Source: Microbulbifer sp. THAF38 (GTDB lineage: Bacteria > Pseudomonadota > Gammaproteobacteria > Pseudomonadales > Cellvibrionaceae). Taken from it: a stretch of 64,000 bases of DNA. Position numbers and translations under genes: made by a program. The stretch spans positions 3,793,001-3,857,000 of the forward strand of contig NZ_CP045369.1 in the NCBI RefSeq assembly GCF_009363535.1, in the 5' to 3' direction. Below, one piece after another: positions 18,253-27,169 of this stretch (position 1 is the first letter of the stretch; every line of letters begins with the position of its first letter). The notes beneath the pieces are model-generated. The model was not told the origin of the DNA and ran no database searches. It saw nothing but the letters and a program-made list of their open reading frames with translations.

Positions 18253-18288
18253 TAGAAGCCAAAGATTAAAGTTGGTCTTTGGCTTCTA
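18253..18288 (+). terminator. Hairpin terminator of curlin 4
   Basis: TAGAAGCCAAAGA (18253-18265) pairs perfectly with TCTTTGGCTTCTA (18276-18288) around a ten-base loop. Confidence 0.8.
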
Positions 18289-18504
18289 TAACTATTTACC
18301 CCACCGTAGGTACAGCCCTTTTATGCTTACCTTTTAGCACTTATCTTTAAGTACCTACCATATTTTAAAAACTTACTTATAGAACCATTTACTGAGAATT
18401 AAGTCTCAGAAGTTACCCACATTTCTCTCATGGTGGCACTTATTTTTTGCATCAAGAATTAACAAGTACCCGAGCCTCCCATTTATGCAGTTGTGGAGAA
18501 ACCT

Positions 18505-19386
18505 ATGACGCATTTTAGCAAGCTACTTTTAGCAACCACCCTATTAACCGGCTACTCTCTTTCAGCTCAAGCTGATGACCAAACTGTTCGTCAAGTTCAA
18601 GTCGGAATTGGGAACAATGCAACAGCCATTCAACAGTTCCCCCTCAACCAGAGTAACTTAATCATTCAGGAGCAGATTGGTTTCTATAATGACGCAATAG
18701 CAAATCAAGCAGTCGAAGTCGGTAGTACCGCTGCGCAATATCAGACGGGACAACAACATTCATCTGAGGTCAGCCAGGCTTTCGGGAGTGGTAATGCTGG
18801 TCAAAGCGTGCAGATTGGCTCCAATAGTCAGTCAGCAACCTTTCAGATCAATCAGGTTCAAGGCTTCTCTTTACACACCCAGGATGGACAAAGTCACTTT
18901 GCTTTAACCATTCAAAAACTAGGGTCCAACAACAGTATTCAAATTCAGCAAAGTGACCGCCTGAATATAGCAACGGCCAGCCAGATAACAAACTTTAATG
19001 GTGACATCAATATTATGCAGGCAGGCCTATTAAATAGCGTTGAAAGTCACCAGCAAGGGTTTTCTCATGAGGCCTCTATCGTTCAGAGCGGAGGATTCAA
19101 TAAGACCGATACTATTCAGCTAGGCAGCAATCAATGTGCAACGACGATGCAAACCGGAGTGGATAACCTGATTGATCTTGCTCAATCAGGTGACAGTAAT
19201 ATTGGATCAGTCACTCAGTTAGGCATTAGCAATGAAGCTTATGTGGTTCAATCTGGCATCAATCTCAAGGTAAACGCTGAGCAATTTGGCGGCTTTAATC
19301 ACGTATCAATTTCGCAATCCGGCATTAATCAGAGTAGTGACACTCTACAAGTAGGATTTAATAATCAAAGCCATATTGTTCAATAG
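18505..19386 (+). CDS. Curlin-repeat protein, curlin 5
   Basis: The ATG at 18505 follows GGAGAAACCT and is preferred over the GTG at 18493. The 293-residue product has a signal peptide ending SAQA and about 15 curlin-type repeats, several with altered spacing (VQIGSNSQSATFQ, LQVGFNNQSHIVQ). A single Cys occurs in the mature chain (SNQCATTMQ), which is unusual in a curlin. The protein ends in HIVQ. It is a separate transcription unit by its flanking hairpins. Confidence 0.88.
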   Translation: MTHFSKLLLATTLLTGYSLSAQADDQTVRQVQVGIGNNATAIQQFPLNQSNLIIQEQIGFYNDAIANQAVEVGSTAAQYQTGQQHSSEVSQAFGSGNAGQSVQIGSNSQSATFQINQVQGFSLHTQDGQSHFALTIQKLGSNNSIQIQQSDRLNIATASQITNFNGDINIMQAGLLNSVESHQQGFSHEASIVQSGGFNKTDTIQLGSNQCATTMQTGVDNLIDLAQSGDSNIGSVTQLGISNEAYVVQSGINLKVNAEQFGGFNHVSISQSGINQSSDTLQVGFNNQSHIVQ

Positions 19387-19410
19387 GTCTTACCAATATC
19401 ACTTTCATTC

Positions 19411-19434
19411 AATGCCAGTTTCTGCTGGCATTTT
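19411..19434 (+). terminator. Rho-independent terminator of curlin 5
   Basis: AATGCCAG (19411-19418) pairs perfectly with CTGGCATT (19425-19432) across a six-base loop. The run TTTT overlaps the end of the stem. Confidence 0.85.
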
Positions 19435-19810
19435 CTAATTGTTTTTTTATGTTTGATTTTATCTTGTCTAAAACTTCCCTCCCAGCTAAATAGTACTTCT
19501 CTCCTATGGCTTTTTTTTATCACTGAAGCAACACTAAAAGGGACGGAACGAAATTATGGACTCCTAAGCAGTATCAGGGATGTCAATCAAAATGCGCCAG
19601 TTTTACCCCCTCTTCGACTTTGTATCAACTCGATCTTTTTTCTTAAGCACTTTGCGTGCAAGTTTGCCTAAACAGTTTACAGGGGCGCTGCCAAAAAAAT
19701 TTTAGCGCCTCACTGTAACAGCTCACGCTAACTACACAGTATGCCGGCTTAGCAACTTTACGCTGCCCCCTATCGTGATGCTCTTTTTTTAAGTAGTAAT
19801 GGAGATACTC
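19435..19810. other. Noncoding region upstream of curlin 6
   Basis: A 72-codon frame at 19453-19671 has no ribosome site and odd composition, so I do not call it a gene. The promoter and leader of curlin 6 should lie here. Nothing else is recognisable. Confidence 0.45.
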
Positions 19811-20689
19811 ATGAAAGTTTTACCCCCAATTCCTGCCGCTATGATTTTAATTCTAAGCGGTACCGCTTTTGCCGATAACAATACTGCCTACCAGGATCAA
19901 AACGGCTTTGGTAACAACGCCTTTGTTGATCAGGCTGGACCCGGCAGCCATCACAATTACGTTAATCAGGAACAGCATCAGGGGTTAAATACCGCCGTTA
20001 GTCTTCAGGTCTATGAACACCACAGTACGGTTCTTCAACTCCAGGATGGGACTAGTAACTACGCGAATGCTTTCCAGAAAGGTGGGTCTGAAAATACAGC
20101 GATGAGTGAGCAATTTGGTATCGACAATAGCTCCTTAACTTTCCAGTTTGATGAGCACGGTAGCTTTTCTCACCATATACAGGAAGGCCATGGTAATACC
20201 GCTTGGACCTACCAACAATCGGGTAGTAGCAACCAGGCAACCATCCTGCAAAACAGCAACTACAGCTATGCGACTGTAACTCAAGTAGGTAGCCATGGTA
20301 GTGAGGCCATGCTCTCGCAAGGTGGTGAAATGAATCAGGGAGATATTCTCCAAATTGGTGAATTTCACAAGGCCCACCTGATCCAGGGAGATGGTGGTAA
20401 CAACGACGCCGATATTCGCCAGCTAGGCCACAGTCTTGAGGCCAAAATGTATCAGGAAGGCTGGTTTAACGAGGCGGATATTTCCCAGGCTGGTAGCAAC
20501 CATTTTGGTAAGACCATGCAGTTTGGCCACGGGAATGATGTGTACCTGGGCCAAATCGGTGAAAATCATCACGCAGAAGCCATCCAAAATGGCTCGAATA
20601 ACAACAGCCTCGTCGCCCAGTTTGGTTTCAATGAAACCGCCAAGGTTCACCAACACGGTGAAAACAATCAAAGTTTCGTTTCCCAGTAA
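19811..20689 (+). CDS. Histidine-rich curlin-repeat protein, curlin 6
   Basis: The ATG at 19811 is preceded by GGAGATACTC and gives a signal peptide (MKVLPPIPAAMILILSGTAFA). The 292-residue product has the curlin pattern throughout, and it carries 19 His residues, many paired (SHH, EHH, NHH) or next to Gly in the repeat turns (GHGNTA, GHGND, HQHGENN). E. coli CsgA has very few His, so this subunit could give the fibre metal-binding or pH-responsive behaviour; that is inference. It ends in SFVSQ and is the last gene of the curli cluster. Confidence 0.88.
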   Translation: MKVLPPIPAAMILILSGTAFADNNTAYQDQNGFGNNAFVDQAGPGSHHNYVNQEQHQGLNTAVSLQVYEHHSTVLQLQDGTSNYANAFQKGGSENTAMSEQFGIDNSSLTFQFDEHGSFSHHIQEGHGNTAWTYQQSGSSNQATILQNSNYSYATVTQVGSHGSEAMLSQGGEMNQGDILQIGEFHKAHLIQGDGGNNDADIRQLGHSLEAKMYQEGWFNEADISQAGSNHFGKTMQFGHGNDVYLGQIGENHHAEAIQNGSNNNSLVAQFGFNETAKVHQHGENNQSFVSQ

Positions 20690-20705
20690 AGCTGCTCCTG
20701 CCCCA

Positions 20706-20740
20706 AAGAAAAAAGGCGGCCTTTGGCCGCCTTTTTTCTT
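20706..20740. terminator. Strong bidirectional terminator between curlin 6 and greA
   Basis: A 16-base perfect stem with GC core GGCGGCC / GGCCGCC and a TTT loop is flanked by A-run and T-run. It can end both the rightward curlin transcript and the leftward carAB-greA transcript. Confidence 0.93.
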
Positions 20741-20753
20741 ACTAAGAGATCTT

Positions 20754-21230
20754 TTATAGGTGCTCTACCGTATCAATTTCATATTCCACTGCACCGGAAG
20801 GCGTGTGTACAACAACGACTTCCCCCACTTCCTTACCAATAAGTGCGCGGGCAATCGGCGAATTCACTGAGATTTTTTGTTTTTTCACATCCGCCTCATC
20901 GTCACCCACGATTTTATAAGTCACTTCAGCATCGTCATCCAGGTGAATGATGGTTACCGTGGTGCCGAAAATTACCTTATCGCTGGGCTCAATCGACTTC
21001 ACATCGATCACTTGAGCGTGAGATAACTTGGCTTCAATCTCTTGAATACGCCCTTCAATAAAGCCCTGTTTTTCCCGCGCCGCATGGTATTCGGCATTTT
21101 CCTTCAAATCACCGTGTTCGCGAGCCTCGGCAATGGCTTCCACCACCGCTGGGCGCTCGACTTTTTTCAGATTTTCCAATTCTGAACGCAGCGCTTCTGC
21201 GCCTTCGACGGTCATTGGTACCCGGTTCAA
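20754..21230 (-). CDS. greA: Transcription elongation factor GreA
   Basis: GreA rescues backtracked RNA polymerase by stimulating cleavage of the nascent RNA. I start it at the TTG at 21230, seven bases after GGAGG. This gives [14 protein letters not shown] and exactly 158 residues, the length of E. coli GreA. The N-terminal coiled coil carries the catalytic acidic tip in [18 protein letters not shown], and the C-terminal FKBP-like domain ends in [11 protein letters not shown]. It lies downstream of carB on the same strand, the usual pseudomonad arrangement. A seven-base stem (21261-21288) lies in the gap between the two genes. Confidence 0.96.
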   Translation of the reverse strand: MNRVPMTVEGAEALRSELENLKKVERPAVVEAIAEAREHGDLKENAEYHAAREKQGFIEGRIQEIEAKLSHAQVIDVKSIEPSDKVIFGTTVTIIHLDDDAEVTYKIVGDDEADVKKQKISVNSPIARALIGKEVGEVVVVHTPSGAVEYEIDTVEHL

Positions 21231-21316
21231 TGTGGGACCTCCATTATTGTTACTACGCAACCGGGCCCTGTGTTGCCACAAGGCCCGGTCGGAAATGACG
21301 GATTGTTTTTAGATGA

Positions 21317-24300
21317 TTAAGACAGCTTTACCACACGCTGGTGCAGGTCCTGCAGGCGGCGTACCTGTAGCGGCTGCTCCTGGCGCATGGCCATCGCCAT
21401 GGCCTGGGCTGCCGCCAGGGTGGTGGTGTAACACACCTGGTGGTTCTCGGCACTGCGACGGATATCCGCGGAATCGCGGATCGCCTGGCGACCTTCAGTG
21501 GTATTCACCACCAACGCAATCTCGTCGTTCTTAATCATATCGACGATATGCGGGCGACCTTCACTCATCTTGTTGACGGTTGTAACGGGAATATCATTAT
21601 CTTGCAAGACCTTGGCGGTGCCTCGGCTGGCAATCACCTCGAAGCCAAGCTCCACCAGATCCCGGGCTACGCCTACGGCATCGGCCTTGTCGAAGTCGCG
21701 CACAGAGATAAACACGCGGCCGGATTCCGGCAGGCGGTCACCAGCGGCAACCAGACCCTTGTCGAAGGCTTCTGCGAAGGTCGCGCCCACGCCCATCACT
21801 TCGCCGGTGGACTTCATCTCGGGGCCGAGGATCGGGTCCACTTTCGGGAACTTGTTGAAGGGGAATACTGACTCTTTAACGGAGTAGTAGTCCGGTACGA
21901 TCTCTTCGGTAAAGCCCTGTTCCTGCAGGCTGATACCGGCCTGACAGCGCGCAGCCACTTTCGCCAGTGAGGTACCGATGCACTTGGACACGAACGGTAC
22001 AGTACGGGAAGCGCGCGGGTTCACTTCGATCACGTAGATCTCGCCGTCCTGGTAGGCCAGCTGGGTATTCATCAGGCCAACTACGCCCAGCTCGCGAGCC
22101 ATGGCCTTCACTTCTTCGCGCATACGGTCCTGCACATCCGCCGGCAGGCTGTAGGGCGGCAGGGAGCAGGCGGAGTCACCGGAGTGAACACCACACTGTT
22201 CAATGTGCTGCATGATGGCGCCGATCACAACGTCCTGGCCATCGGATACCGCATCGATATCCACCTCAATGGCGGCGTTGAGGAAGTGGTCCAACAGTAC
22301 CGGCGCTTCGTCGGAAACCTGTACCGCTTCTTTCATGTAGGTGAGCAGCTCGTCTTCTTTGTAGACGATCTCCATCGCGCGGCCGCCCAATACGTACGAC
22401 GGGCGCACAACCAGTGGGTAGCCCACATCTTTCGCCGCCTGGATGGCTTCGGAGACAGAGCGCACGATAGCGTTCTTCGGCTGCTTGAGGCCGAGACGCA
22501 TAATCATCTGCTGGAAGCGCTCGCGGTCTTCGGCGCGGTCGATCTGCTCTGGTGTAGTACCGATAATCGGCACACCTTCGTTGGCCAGGTAGCGCGCCAG
22601 GTTCAGCGGAGTCTGGCCACCGAACTGTACGATCACGCCTTCCGGCTTCTCTTTGGCAACAATTTCCAGCACGTCTTCCAGGGTTACCGGCTCGAAGTAG
22701 AGGCGGTCGGAAGTGTCGTAGTCGGTGGAAACCGTCTCCGGGTTACAGTTGACCATGATGGTCTCGTAACCGTCTTCGCGCATCGCCAAGGCAGCGTGTA
22801 CACAGCAGTAATCGAACTCGATGCCCTGGCCGATACGGTTGGGGCCACCGCCGAGTACCATGATTTTCTTCTTATCGGACGGCTCCGCTTCGCACTCCTC
22901 GTCGTAGGTGGAGTACATGTAGGCAGTGGAGGTGCTGAATTCAGCGGCACAGGTATCCACGCGTTTGTAAGAAGGGAATACACCCAGCTTGTGGCGGAAT
23001 TCGCGCACAGTCTTCTGGCTCACCCCCAGCAGATCCGCCAGGCGGCGATCGGAAAAGCCTTTGCGCTTGAGGAAGCGCATATGCTCGGCAGTCAGCGCCG
23101 AGGTGGGCAGGGACTTGAGCGGCTCTTCGATTTTGATCAGCTCTTCGATCTGCACCAGGAACCAGGGATCGATACCGGACAGGTCGTAAACTTCGCCGAC
23201 GCTCATGCCCATGCGGAAGGCATCGCCCACATACCAGATGCGCTCGGCACCCGGTACGGAAAGCTCTCGGCGCACACGGTTCTCGGCACCGTCTTTTTTC
23301 GGGTTGACCTTGCTTTCCAAGCCAAAGCTGCCCACTTCCAGGCCGCGCAGGGCTTTCTGCATGGATTCCTGGAATGTGCGGCCAATCGCCATGACTTCAC
23401 CCACTGATTTCATCTGGGTGGTCAGGCGCGCATCGGCTTCACCAAATTTTTCGAAGGTGAAGCGTGGAATCTTGGTGACAACGTAATCAATAGACGGCTC
23501 GAAGGACGCCGGAGTAGCACCGCCGGTGATATCGTTTTGCAGTTCATCCAGGGTGTAGCCCACTGCCAGCTTGGCCGCGACCTTGGCGATCGGGAAACCG
23601 GTGGCCTTGGAGGCCAGTGCGGAGGAGCGGGATACGCGCGGGTTCATCTCGATCACAACTACGCGGCCAGTCTTCGGGCAGACGCCGAACTGTACGTTGG
23701 AGCCGCCAGTCTCAACGCCGATCTCGCGCAGTACGGCGATAGAGGCGTTGCGCATCAGCTGGTATTCCTTGTCGGTCAGCGTCTGCGCCGGGGCGACGGT
23801 GATGGAGTCACCGGTGTGTACGCCCATCGGGTCGAAGTTCTCGATGGAACATACGATGATGCAGTTGTCGTTCTTATCGCGAACCACTTCCATCTCGTAC
23901 TCTTTCCAGCCGAGCAGGGATTCGTCGATCAGCAGTTCGTTGGTGGGGGAGAGATCGAGACCGCGCTTACAGATCTCTTCAAACTCCGGCCAGTTGTAGG
24001 CCACACCGCCACCGGAACCACCCATGGTGAAGGACGGTCGGATAATCACCGGGAAGCCGAACTCTTCCGGTACCTTCTTCGCCTCTTCCATGGAATGCAC
24101 GATCTTGGCGCGCGGGGTTTCCAGGCCGATCGCTTTCATCGCCTTGTCGAACAGGTCGCGGTCTTCCGCTTTTTCGATGGCGTCTTTGTCCGCACCGATC
24201 AGCTCTACATCGAACTCCTTCAGGACACCGTGCTTGTCCAGGTCCAGGGCGCAGTTCAGTGCCGTCTGGCCGCCCATGGTGGGCAGGATGGCGTCGGGGC

Positions 24301-24544
24301 GCTCCTTCTCGATAATCTTGGCAACCGTGCGCCACTCCACCGGCTCGATGTAGGTGGCATCGGCCATGGCCGGATCAGTCATGATGGTGGCCGGGTTGGA
24401 GTTCACCAGGATCACCCGGTAGCCCTCTTCGCGCAGCGCCTTACAGGCCTGGGCACCGGAGTAGTCAAATTCGCACGCCTGGCCGATCACGATGGGGCCT
24501 GCGCCGATAATCAGAATGCTTTGGATATCTGTGCGTTTTGGCAT
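21317..24544 (-). CDS. carB: Carbamoyl-phosphate synthase large subunit
   Basis: This 1075-residue protein (E. coli 1073) makes carbamoyl phosphate for arginine and pyrimidine synthesis, from ammonia supplied by CarA, bicarbonate and two ATP. The two homologous ATP-grasp halves are visible: [30 protein letters not shown] begins the first, and [20 protein letters not shown] the second. The C-terminal allosteric domain ([19 protein letters not shown]) binds UMP or ornithine in relatives. The long opposite-strand frames over this gene are shadows. It is separated from carA by 380 bases that include an inserted palindromic element. Confidence 0.98.
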   Translation of the reverse strand: MPKRTDIQSILIIGAGPIVIGQACEFDYSGAQACKALREEGYRVILVNSNPATIMTDPAMADATYIEPVEWRTVAKIIEKERPDAILPTMGGQTALNCALDLDKHGVLKEFDVELIGADKDAIEKAEDRDLFDKAMKAIGLETPRAKIVHSMEEAKKVPEEFGFPVIIRPSFTMGGSGGGVAYNWPEFEEICKRGLDLSPTNELLIDESLLGWKEYEMEVVRDKNDNCIIVCSIENFDPMGVHTGDSITVAPAQTLTDKEYQLMRNASIAVLREIGVETGGSNVQFGVCPKTGRVVVIEMNPRVSRSSALASKATGFPIAKVAAKLAVGYTLDELQNDITGGATPASFEPSIDYVVTKIPRFTFEKFGEADARLTTQMKSVGEVMAIGRTFQESMQKALRGLEVGSFGLESKVNPKKDGAENRVRRELSVPGAERIWYVGDAFRMGMSVGEVYDLSGIDPWFLVQIEELIKIEEPLKSLPTSALTAEHMRFLKRKGFSDRRLADLLGVSQKTVREFRHKLGVFPSYKRVDTCAAEFSTSTAYMYSTYDEECEAEPSDKKKIMVLGGGPNRIGQGIEFDYCCVHAALAMREDGYETIMVNCNPETVSTDYDTSDRLYFEPVTLEDVLEIVAKEKPEGVIVQFGGQTPLNLARYLANEGVPIIGTTPEQIDRAEDRERFQQMIMRLGLKQPKNAIVRSVSEAIQAAKDVGYPLVVRPSYVLGGRAMEIVYKEDELLTYMKEAVQVSDEAPVLLDHFLNAAIEVDIDAVSDGQDVVIGAIMQHIEQCGVHSGDSACSLPPYSLPADVQDRMREEVKAMARELGVVGLMNTQLAYQDGEIYVIEVNPRASRTVPFVSKCIGTSLAKVAARCQAGISLQEQGFTEEIVPDYYSVKESVFPFNKFPKVDPILGPEMKSTGEVMGVGATFAEAFDKGLVAAGDRLPESGRVFISVRDFDKADAVGVARDLVELGFEVIASRGTAKVLQDNDIPVTTVNKMSEGRPHIVDMIKNDEIALVVNTTEGRQAIRDSADIRRSAENHQVCYTTTLAAAQAMAMAMRQEQPLQVRRLQDLHQRVVKLS

Positions 24545-24603
24545 CTTTCTTCCGTTCTACTACCGGCTAAGGCCGGCTGCGCTAAATTTCATTCGTGTCT
24601 TGT

Positions 24604-24873
24604 TAAGGAGACTCTAAACAACTCCGTGATGCCTCTGGCTTGCAGAGCGGTTCACAATCAAGGCGCGGCTTCGCAGGAATGTCTAGACCTTTCAAGAAGT
24701 CGCAACGCGGAGTGTGAATCGCTCTGCAAGCCCCGAAGGGCGGGCCTTGAAGGCCACAGCTGCTGCGTTGCAGCTCTTGCAAAGGGCTACGGCCATTTGC
24801 GGCAAGCTGCGCCTAACATCTGCGGCCTTCAAGGACCCGCAGAGGTATTACGGCGTTATTCAGAGTCTCCTTA
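24604..24873. mobile_element. MITE-like 270-bp palindromic element between carA and carB
   Basis: The ends are imperfect 34-base inverted repeats (24604-24637 and 24840-24873) that match at 29 positions and begin with the identical 12 bases TAAGGAGACTCT. Inside are two further inverted repeats: 24639-24656 with 24713-24730 (17 of 18 matching) and 24745-24755 with 24824-24834 (perfect, CCTTGAAGGCC). It encodes no protein. This nested palindrome structure fits a non-autonomous miniature transposable element. A clear target duplication is not visible beyond possible TA. Confidence 0.7.
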
Positions 24874-24898
24874 TAACCGCCGCAAAAGCGGCGGTTAT
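24873..24898. terminator. Hairpin directly downstream of carA
   Basis: ATAACCGCCGC (24873-24883) and GCGGCGGTTAT (24888-24898) form a perfect 11-base stem with an AAAA loop. No T-run follows on the minus strand. It may reduce or pause read-through from carA to carB or protect the carA mRNA. Confidence 0.6.
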
Positions 24899-24924
24899 TT
24901 GCCCAACCCTGGGCGGCTGCACCC

Positions 24925-26073
24925 TTAGGCGCGCTCTTTCATCAAATCGATAAAGTGGTCGAACAGCGGCGCCACATCGTGTGGGCCCGGGCTCGCTTCC
25001 GGGTGCCCCTGGAAGCTGAAGGCCGGCTTGTCTGTCAGGCGAATGCCCTGCAAGGTGCCGTCGAACAGAGACTTGTGGGTAACTTCCACATTGTCCGGCA
25101 GGCTGTCGGCGTCCACTTCGAAACCGTGGTTCTGCGCGGTAATCATCACCTTGGTGCTGTTCAGGTCCTGTACCGGGTGGTTACCACCGTGGTGACCGAA
25201 CTTCATCTTGGCAGTTTTGCCGCCTACCGCAAGGCCCAACAACTGGTGGCCCAGGCAGATGCCGTAGGTGGGGATACCGGCGTCGAGGATTTCGCGAATA
25301 GCGGTGATCGCGTACTCACAGGGCTCGGGGTCACCGGGACCATTGGACAGGAATACGCCGTTGGGATTCATCGCCAGGACTTCGGAAGCCGGGGTCTCTG
25401 CCGGTACTACGGTGATGTCGCAGCCGCGATCCACCAACATACGCAGGATATTGCGCTTCACACCGAAATCGTAAGCCACCACTTTGAAGGGCTGTTCCGG
25501 TGCGGCCTTGTGGCCTTCACCCAGCTCCCAGGTGCCTTCACTGAAGGGGTAGGCTTCCTTGGTGCTCACTACCTTGGCCAGGTCCATCCCTTTCAGGCCG
25601 GCAAATGCCTTGGCCTTGGCCAGGGCTTCTTCGCGGTCGATATTGTCACCGGCAACGATGCATCCGCTCTGGGCGCCTTTATCGCGCAGCAGGCGTGTCA
25701 GGCGACGAGTGTCGATATCGGCGATACCGACGATATTGCGATCGCGCAGATAGTCTTCCAGAGACTGCTCACTGCGGAAGCTGCTGGCCATCAGCGGCAG
25801 GTCGCGGATCACCAGGCCGGCAGCCCAGATATCGGCGCACTCCTCGTCTTCCTGGTTGGTGCCAGTGTTGCCGATGTGCGGATAGGTCAGAGTCACAATC
25901 TGGCAGGCGTAGGAGGGGTCGGTAAGGATCTCCTGGTAGCCGGTCATTGAGGTGTTGAACACCACCTCACCAACAGAACTGCCGTGGGCGCCGATCGCGC
26001 GTCCTTCAAAGACGCTACCATCTGCGAGCACCAGCAGGGCGGGAGTTGTACTCTGCATAAAGTTGTGGGGCAT
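24925..26073 (-). CDS. carA: Carbamoyl-phosphate synthase small (glutaminase) subunit
   Basis: CarA hydrolyses glutamine and passes ammonia to CarB. The frame is open from a TTG at 26118. I choose the ATG at 26073 because GGAGG lies five bases before it, and the resulting 382 residues equal E. coli CarA. The class I amidotransferase triad is visible: the catalytic Cys in [13 protein letters not shown] (about residue 273) and the His-Glu pair in [13 protein letters not shown]. The N-terminal domain has [18 protein letters not shown], a family hallmark. An attenuator-like hairpin lies upstream. Confidence 0.97.
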   Translation of the reverse strand: MPHNFMQSTTPALLVLADGSVFEGRAIGAHGSSVGEVVFNTSMTGYQEILTDPSYACQIVTLTYPHIGNTGTNQEDEECADIWAAGLVIRDLPLMASSFRSEQSLEDYLRDRNIVGIADIDTRRLTRLLRDKGAQSGCIVAGDNIDREEALAKAKAFAGLKGMDLAKVVSTKEAYPFSEGTWELGEGHKAAPEQPFKVVAYDFGVKRNILRMLVDRGCDITVVPAETPASEVLAMNPNGVFLSNGPGDPEPCEYAITAIREILDAGIPTYGICLGHQLLGLAVGGKTAKMKFGHHGGNHPVQDLNSTKVMITAQNHGFEVDADSLPDNVEVTHKSLFDGTLQGIRLTDKPAFSFQGHPEASPGPHDVAPLFDHFIDLMKERA

Positions 26074-26187
26074 GAAGGCCTCCGACGTAGGGACAGCTTT
26101 AGTCAAATTGAACTCCAATCTTCAGAACTGCTTCCGGGCGGGGTTTTCGGGCTTTGGAGCATACAGGCTCCTGACTGGCGCGCGCAT

Positions 26188-26230
26188 AAAAAAGCGAGAT
26201 GAAACATCGCAGCTTCATCTCGCTTTAAAA
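26188..26230 (-). terminator. Intrinsic terminator or attenuator upstream of carA
   Basis: AAAGCGAGATGAA (26191-26203) pairs perfectly with TTCATCTCGCTTT (26214-26226). Read leftward, the 13-base stem is followed by a six-T run and preceded by a TTTTT stretch. It lies about 115 bases before the carA start and 170 bases after the yfiR-like gene. A TAGAAT box sits further upstream (about 26340). It may end the yfiR-like transcript, or act as a pyrimidine-responsive attenuator in a carA leader. Confidence 0.75.
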
Positions 26231-26403
26231 ATCTATTCACGCGCGGCTCTCACAAATTGGCCGATGCTTGCCACCGGCTTTTAGCGGGCTCGCGCTGTGC
26301 GATTTAGCTTCGCGACACCAGCCCAAATTCGGGCGCAGATTCTACGCGAATTCCCCTCTGGACGCTAGTGCAAAAATACGCCAAACGCGGCAGGAAACTT
26401 TCC

Positions 26404-26982
26404 TCAGTCTGGTTTCTGCCCAAGACGGAACAAGCTGTTGCCCATTTTTAACTCCGCCTTCTCCAGCATGGTTTTATTCATGCGCAGTGCCACTTCGCCA
26501 CCGGAATCGGCAAACTCGATCATTCCTCCTGTTGCGGCAAAGCGATCGGCATCGCTCACCGTAAGAACCGGGAAGAATTCTACAGTAACCAGCGCTTTAA
26601 GCAGATGGGCGCGATCCATAGAGCCGAGAATTACGATCTGGCACTTGCGCGCGCGCAGTATATCCTTGAAGTCAATTTTCTCCAGCGCCACCTTGCGACC
26701 GTCAATACGCTGGTTTCGGAAGCGCTCCGCCAGCGTCTCCCCCAGGGAATCCCCTCCCATCAGGCACACCTTGAATGGGGCGGTGTAGTTATCAAACGCA
26801 TTGACCGGCCACTGCAGGTTGTAGGCGAAATGCACGATGTAATCCACCATCACACGCCGTCCCAGGGGGGTATCGGAGAGGTGTACCGCGGCCTGAGTCA
26901 AAGGCGCAATCAGCAAGCTCAGTAATAGGGTAAAAATCAGGGATAGGCGGGGAACAGAAGGTCTGTGGCAGTGTGTCTTCAC
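26404..26982 (-). CDS. YfiR-family (DUF4154) periplasmic protein
   Basis: This 192-residue protein has a signal peptide ending at TQA. The mature part matches the YfiR/HmsC family: IVHFAYNLQWP near the start, FKVCLMGGDSLG, and CQIVILGSM followed by PVLTVSDADRFAATGGMIEF and ALRMNKTMLEKAELKMGNSLF. In Pseudomonas aeruginosa YfiR holds the diguanylate cyclase YfiN inactive in the periplasm. No cyclase gene adjoins it here, so its partner, if any, is elsewhere. It lies between rimBK and carA on the same strand, with larger gaps on both sides. Confidence 0.85.
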   Translation of the reverse strand: MKTHCHRPSVPRLSLIFTLLLSLLIAPLTQAAVHLSDTPLGRRVMVDYIVHFAYNLQWPVNAFDNYTAPFKVCLMGGDSLGETLAERFRNQRIDGRKVALEKIDFKDILRARKCQIVILGSMDRAHLLKALVTVEFFPVLTVSDADRFAATGGMIEFADSGGEVALRMNKTMLEKAELKMGNSLFRLGQKPD

Positions 26983-27169
26983 GGTTAGTAAAACCCTGCG
27001 GTTTACACCAGCTGCCGGCGGCAGGGGCGGCCCCGGCAGAGAGTGTCTATCGGCGGATACCTGGGCAAATTATTTGCCGAGGCTTGATGAGCGCGCCAGC
27101 GAAAAGCCCGGCCACCTCTGAAGGTTAGCCCACTGGACTTAGTGCCGCCGGCGCCCCAATCAACATCGA

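Noticed and set aside
19453..19671. A 72-codon frame between curlin 5 and curlin 6
   Set aside because: No ribosome site, unusual composition, and it fills a leader region. Chance is more likely.
13156..20689. The repeat proteins as phage tail fibres or ice-binding repeats
   Set aside because: The QxGxxN pattern, signal peptides and adjacency to csgEFG identify them as curlins.
22184..24928. Long rightward frames over carB and the carA-carB gap (407 and 463 codons)
   Set aside because: They are shadows of carB and run through the palindromic element. Composition and start context are poor.
24955..25950. A 331-codon rightward frame over carA
   Set aside because: Antisense shadow of the conserved carA frame.
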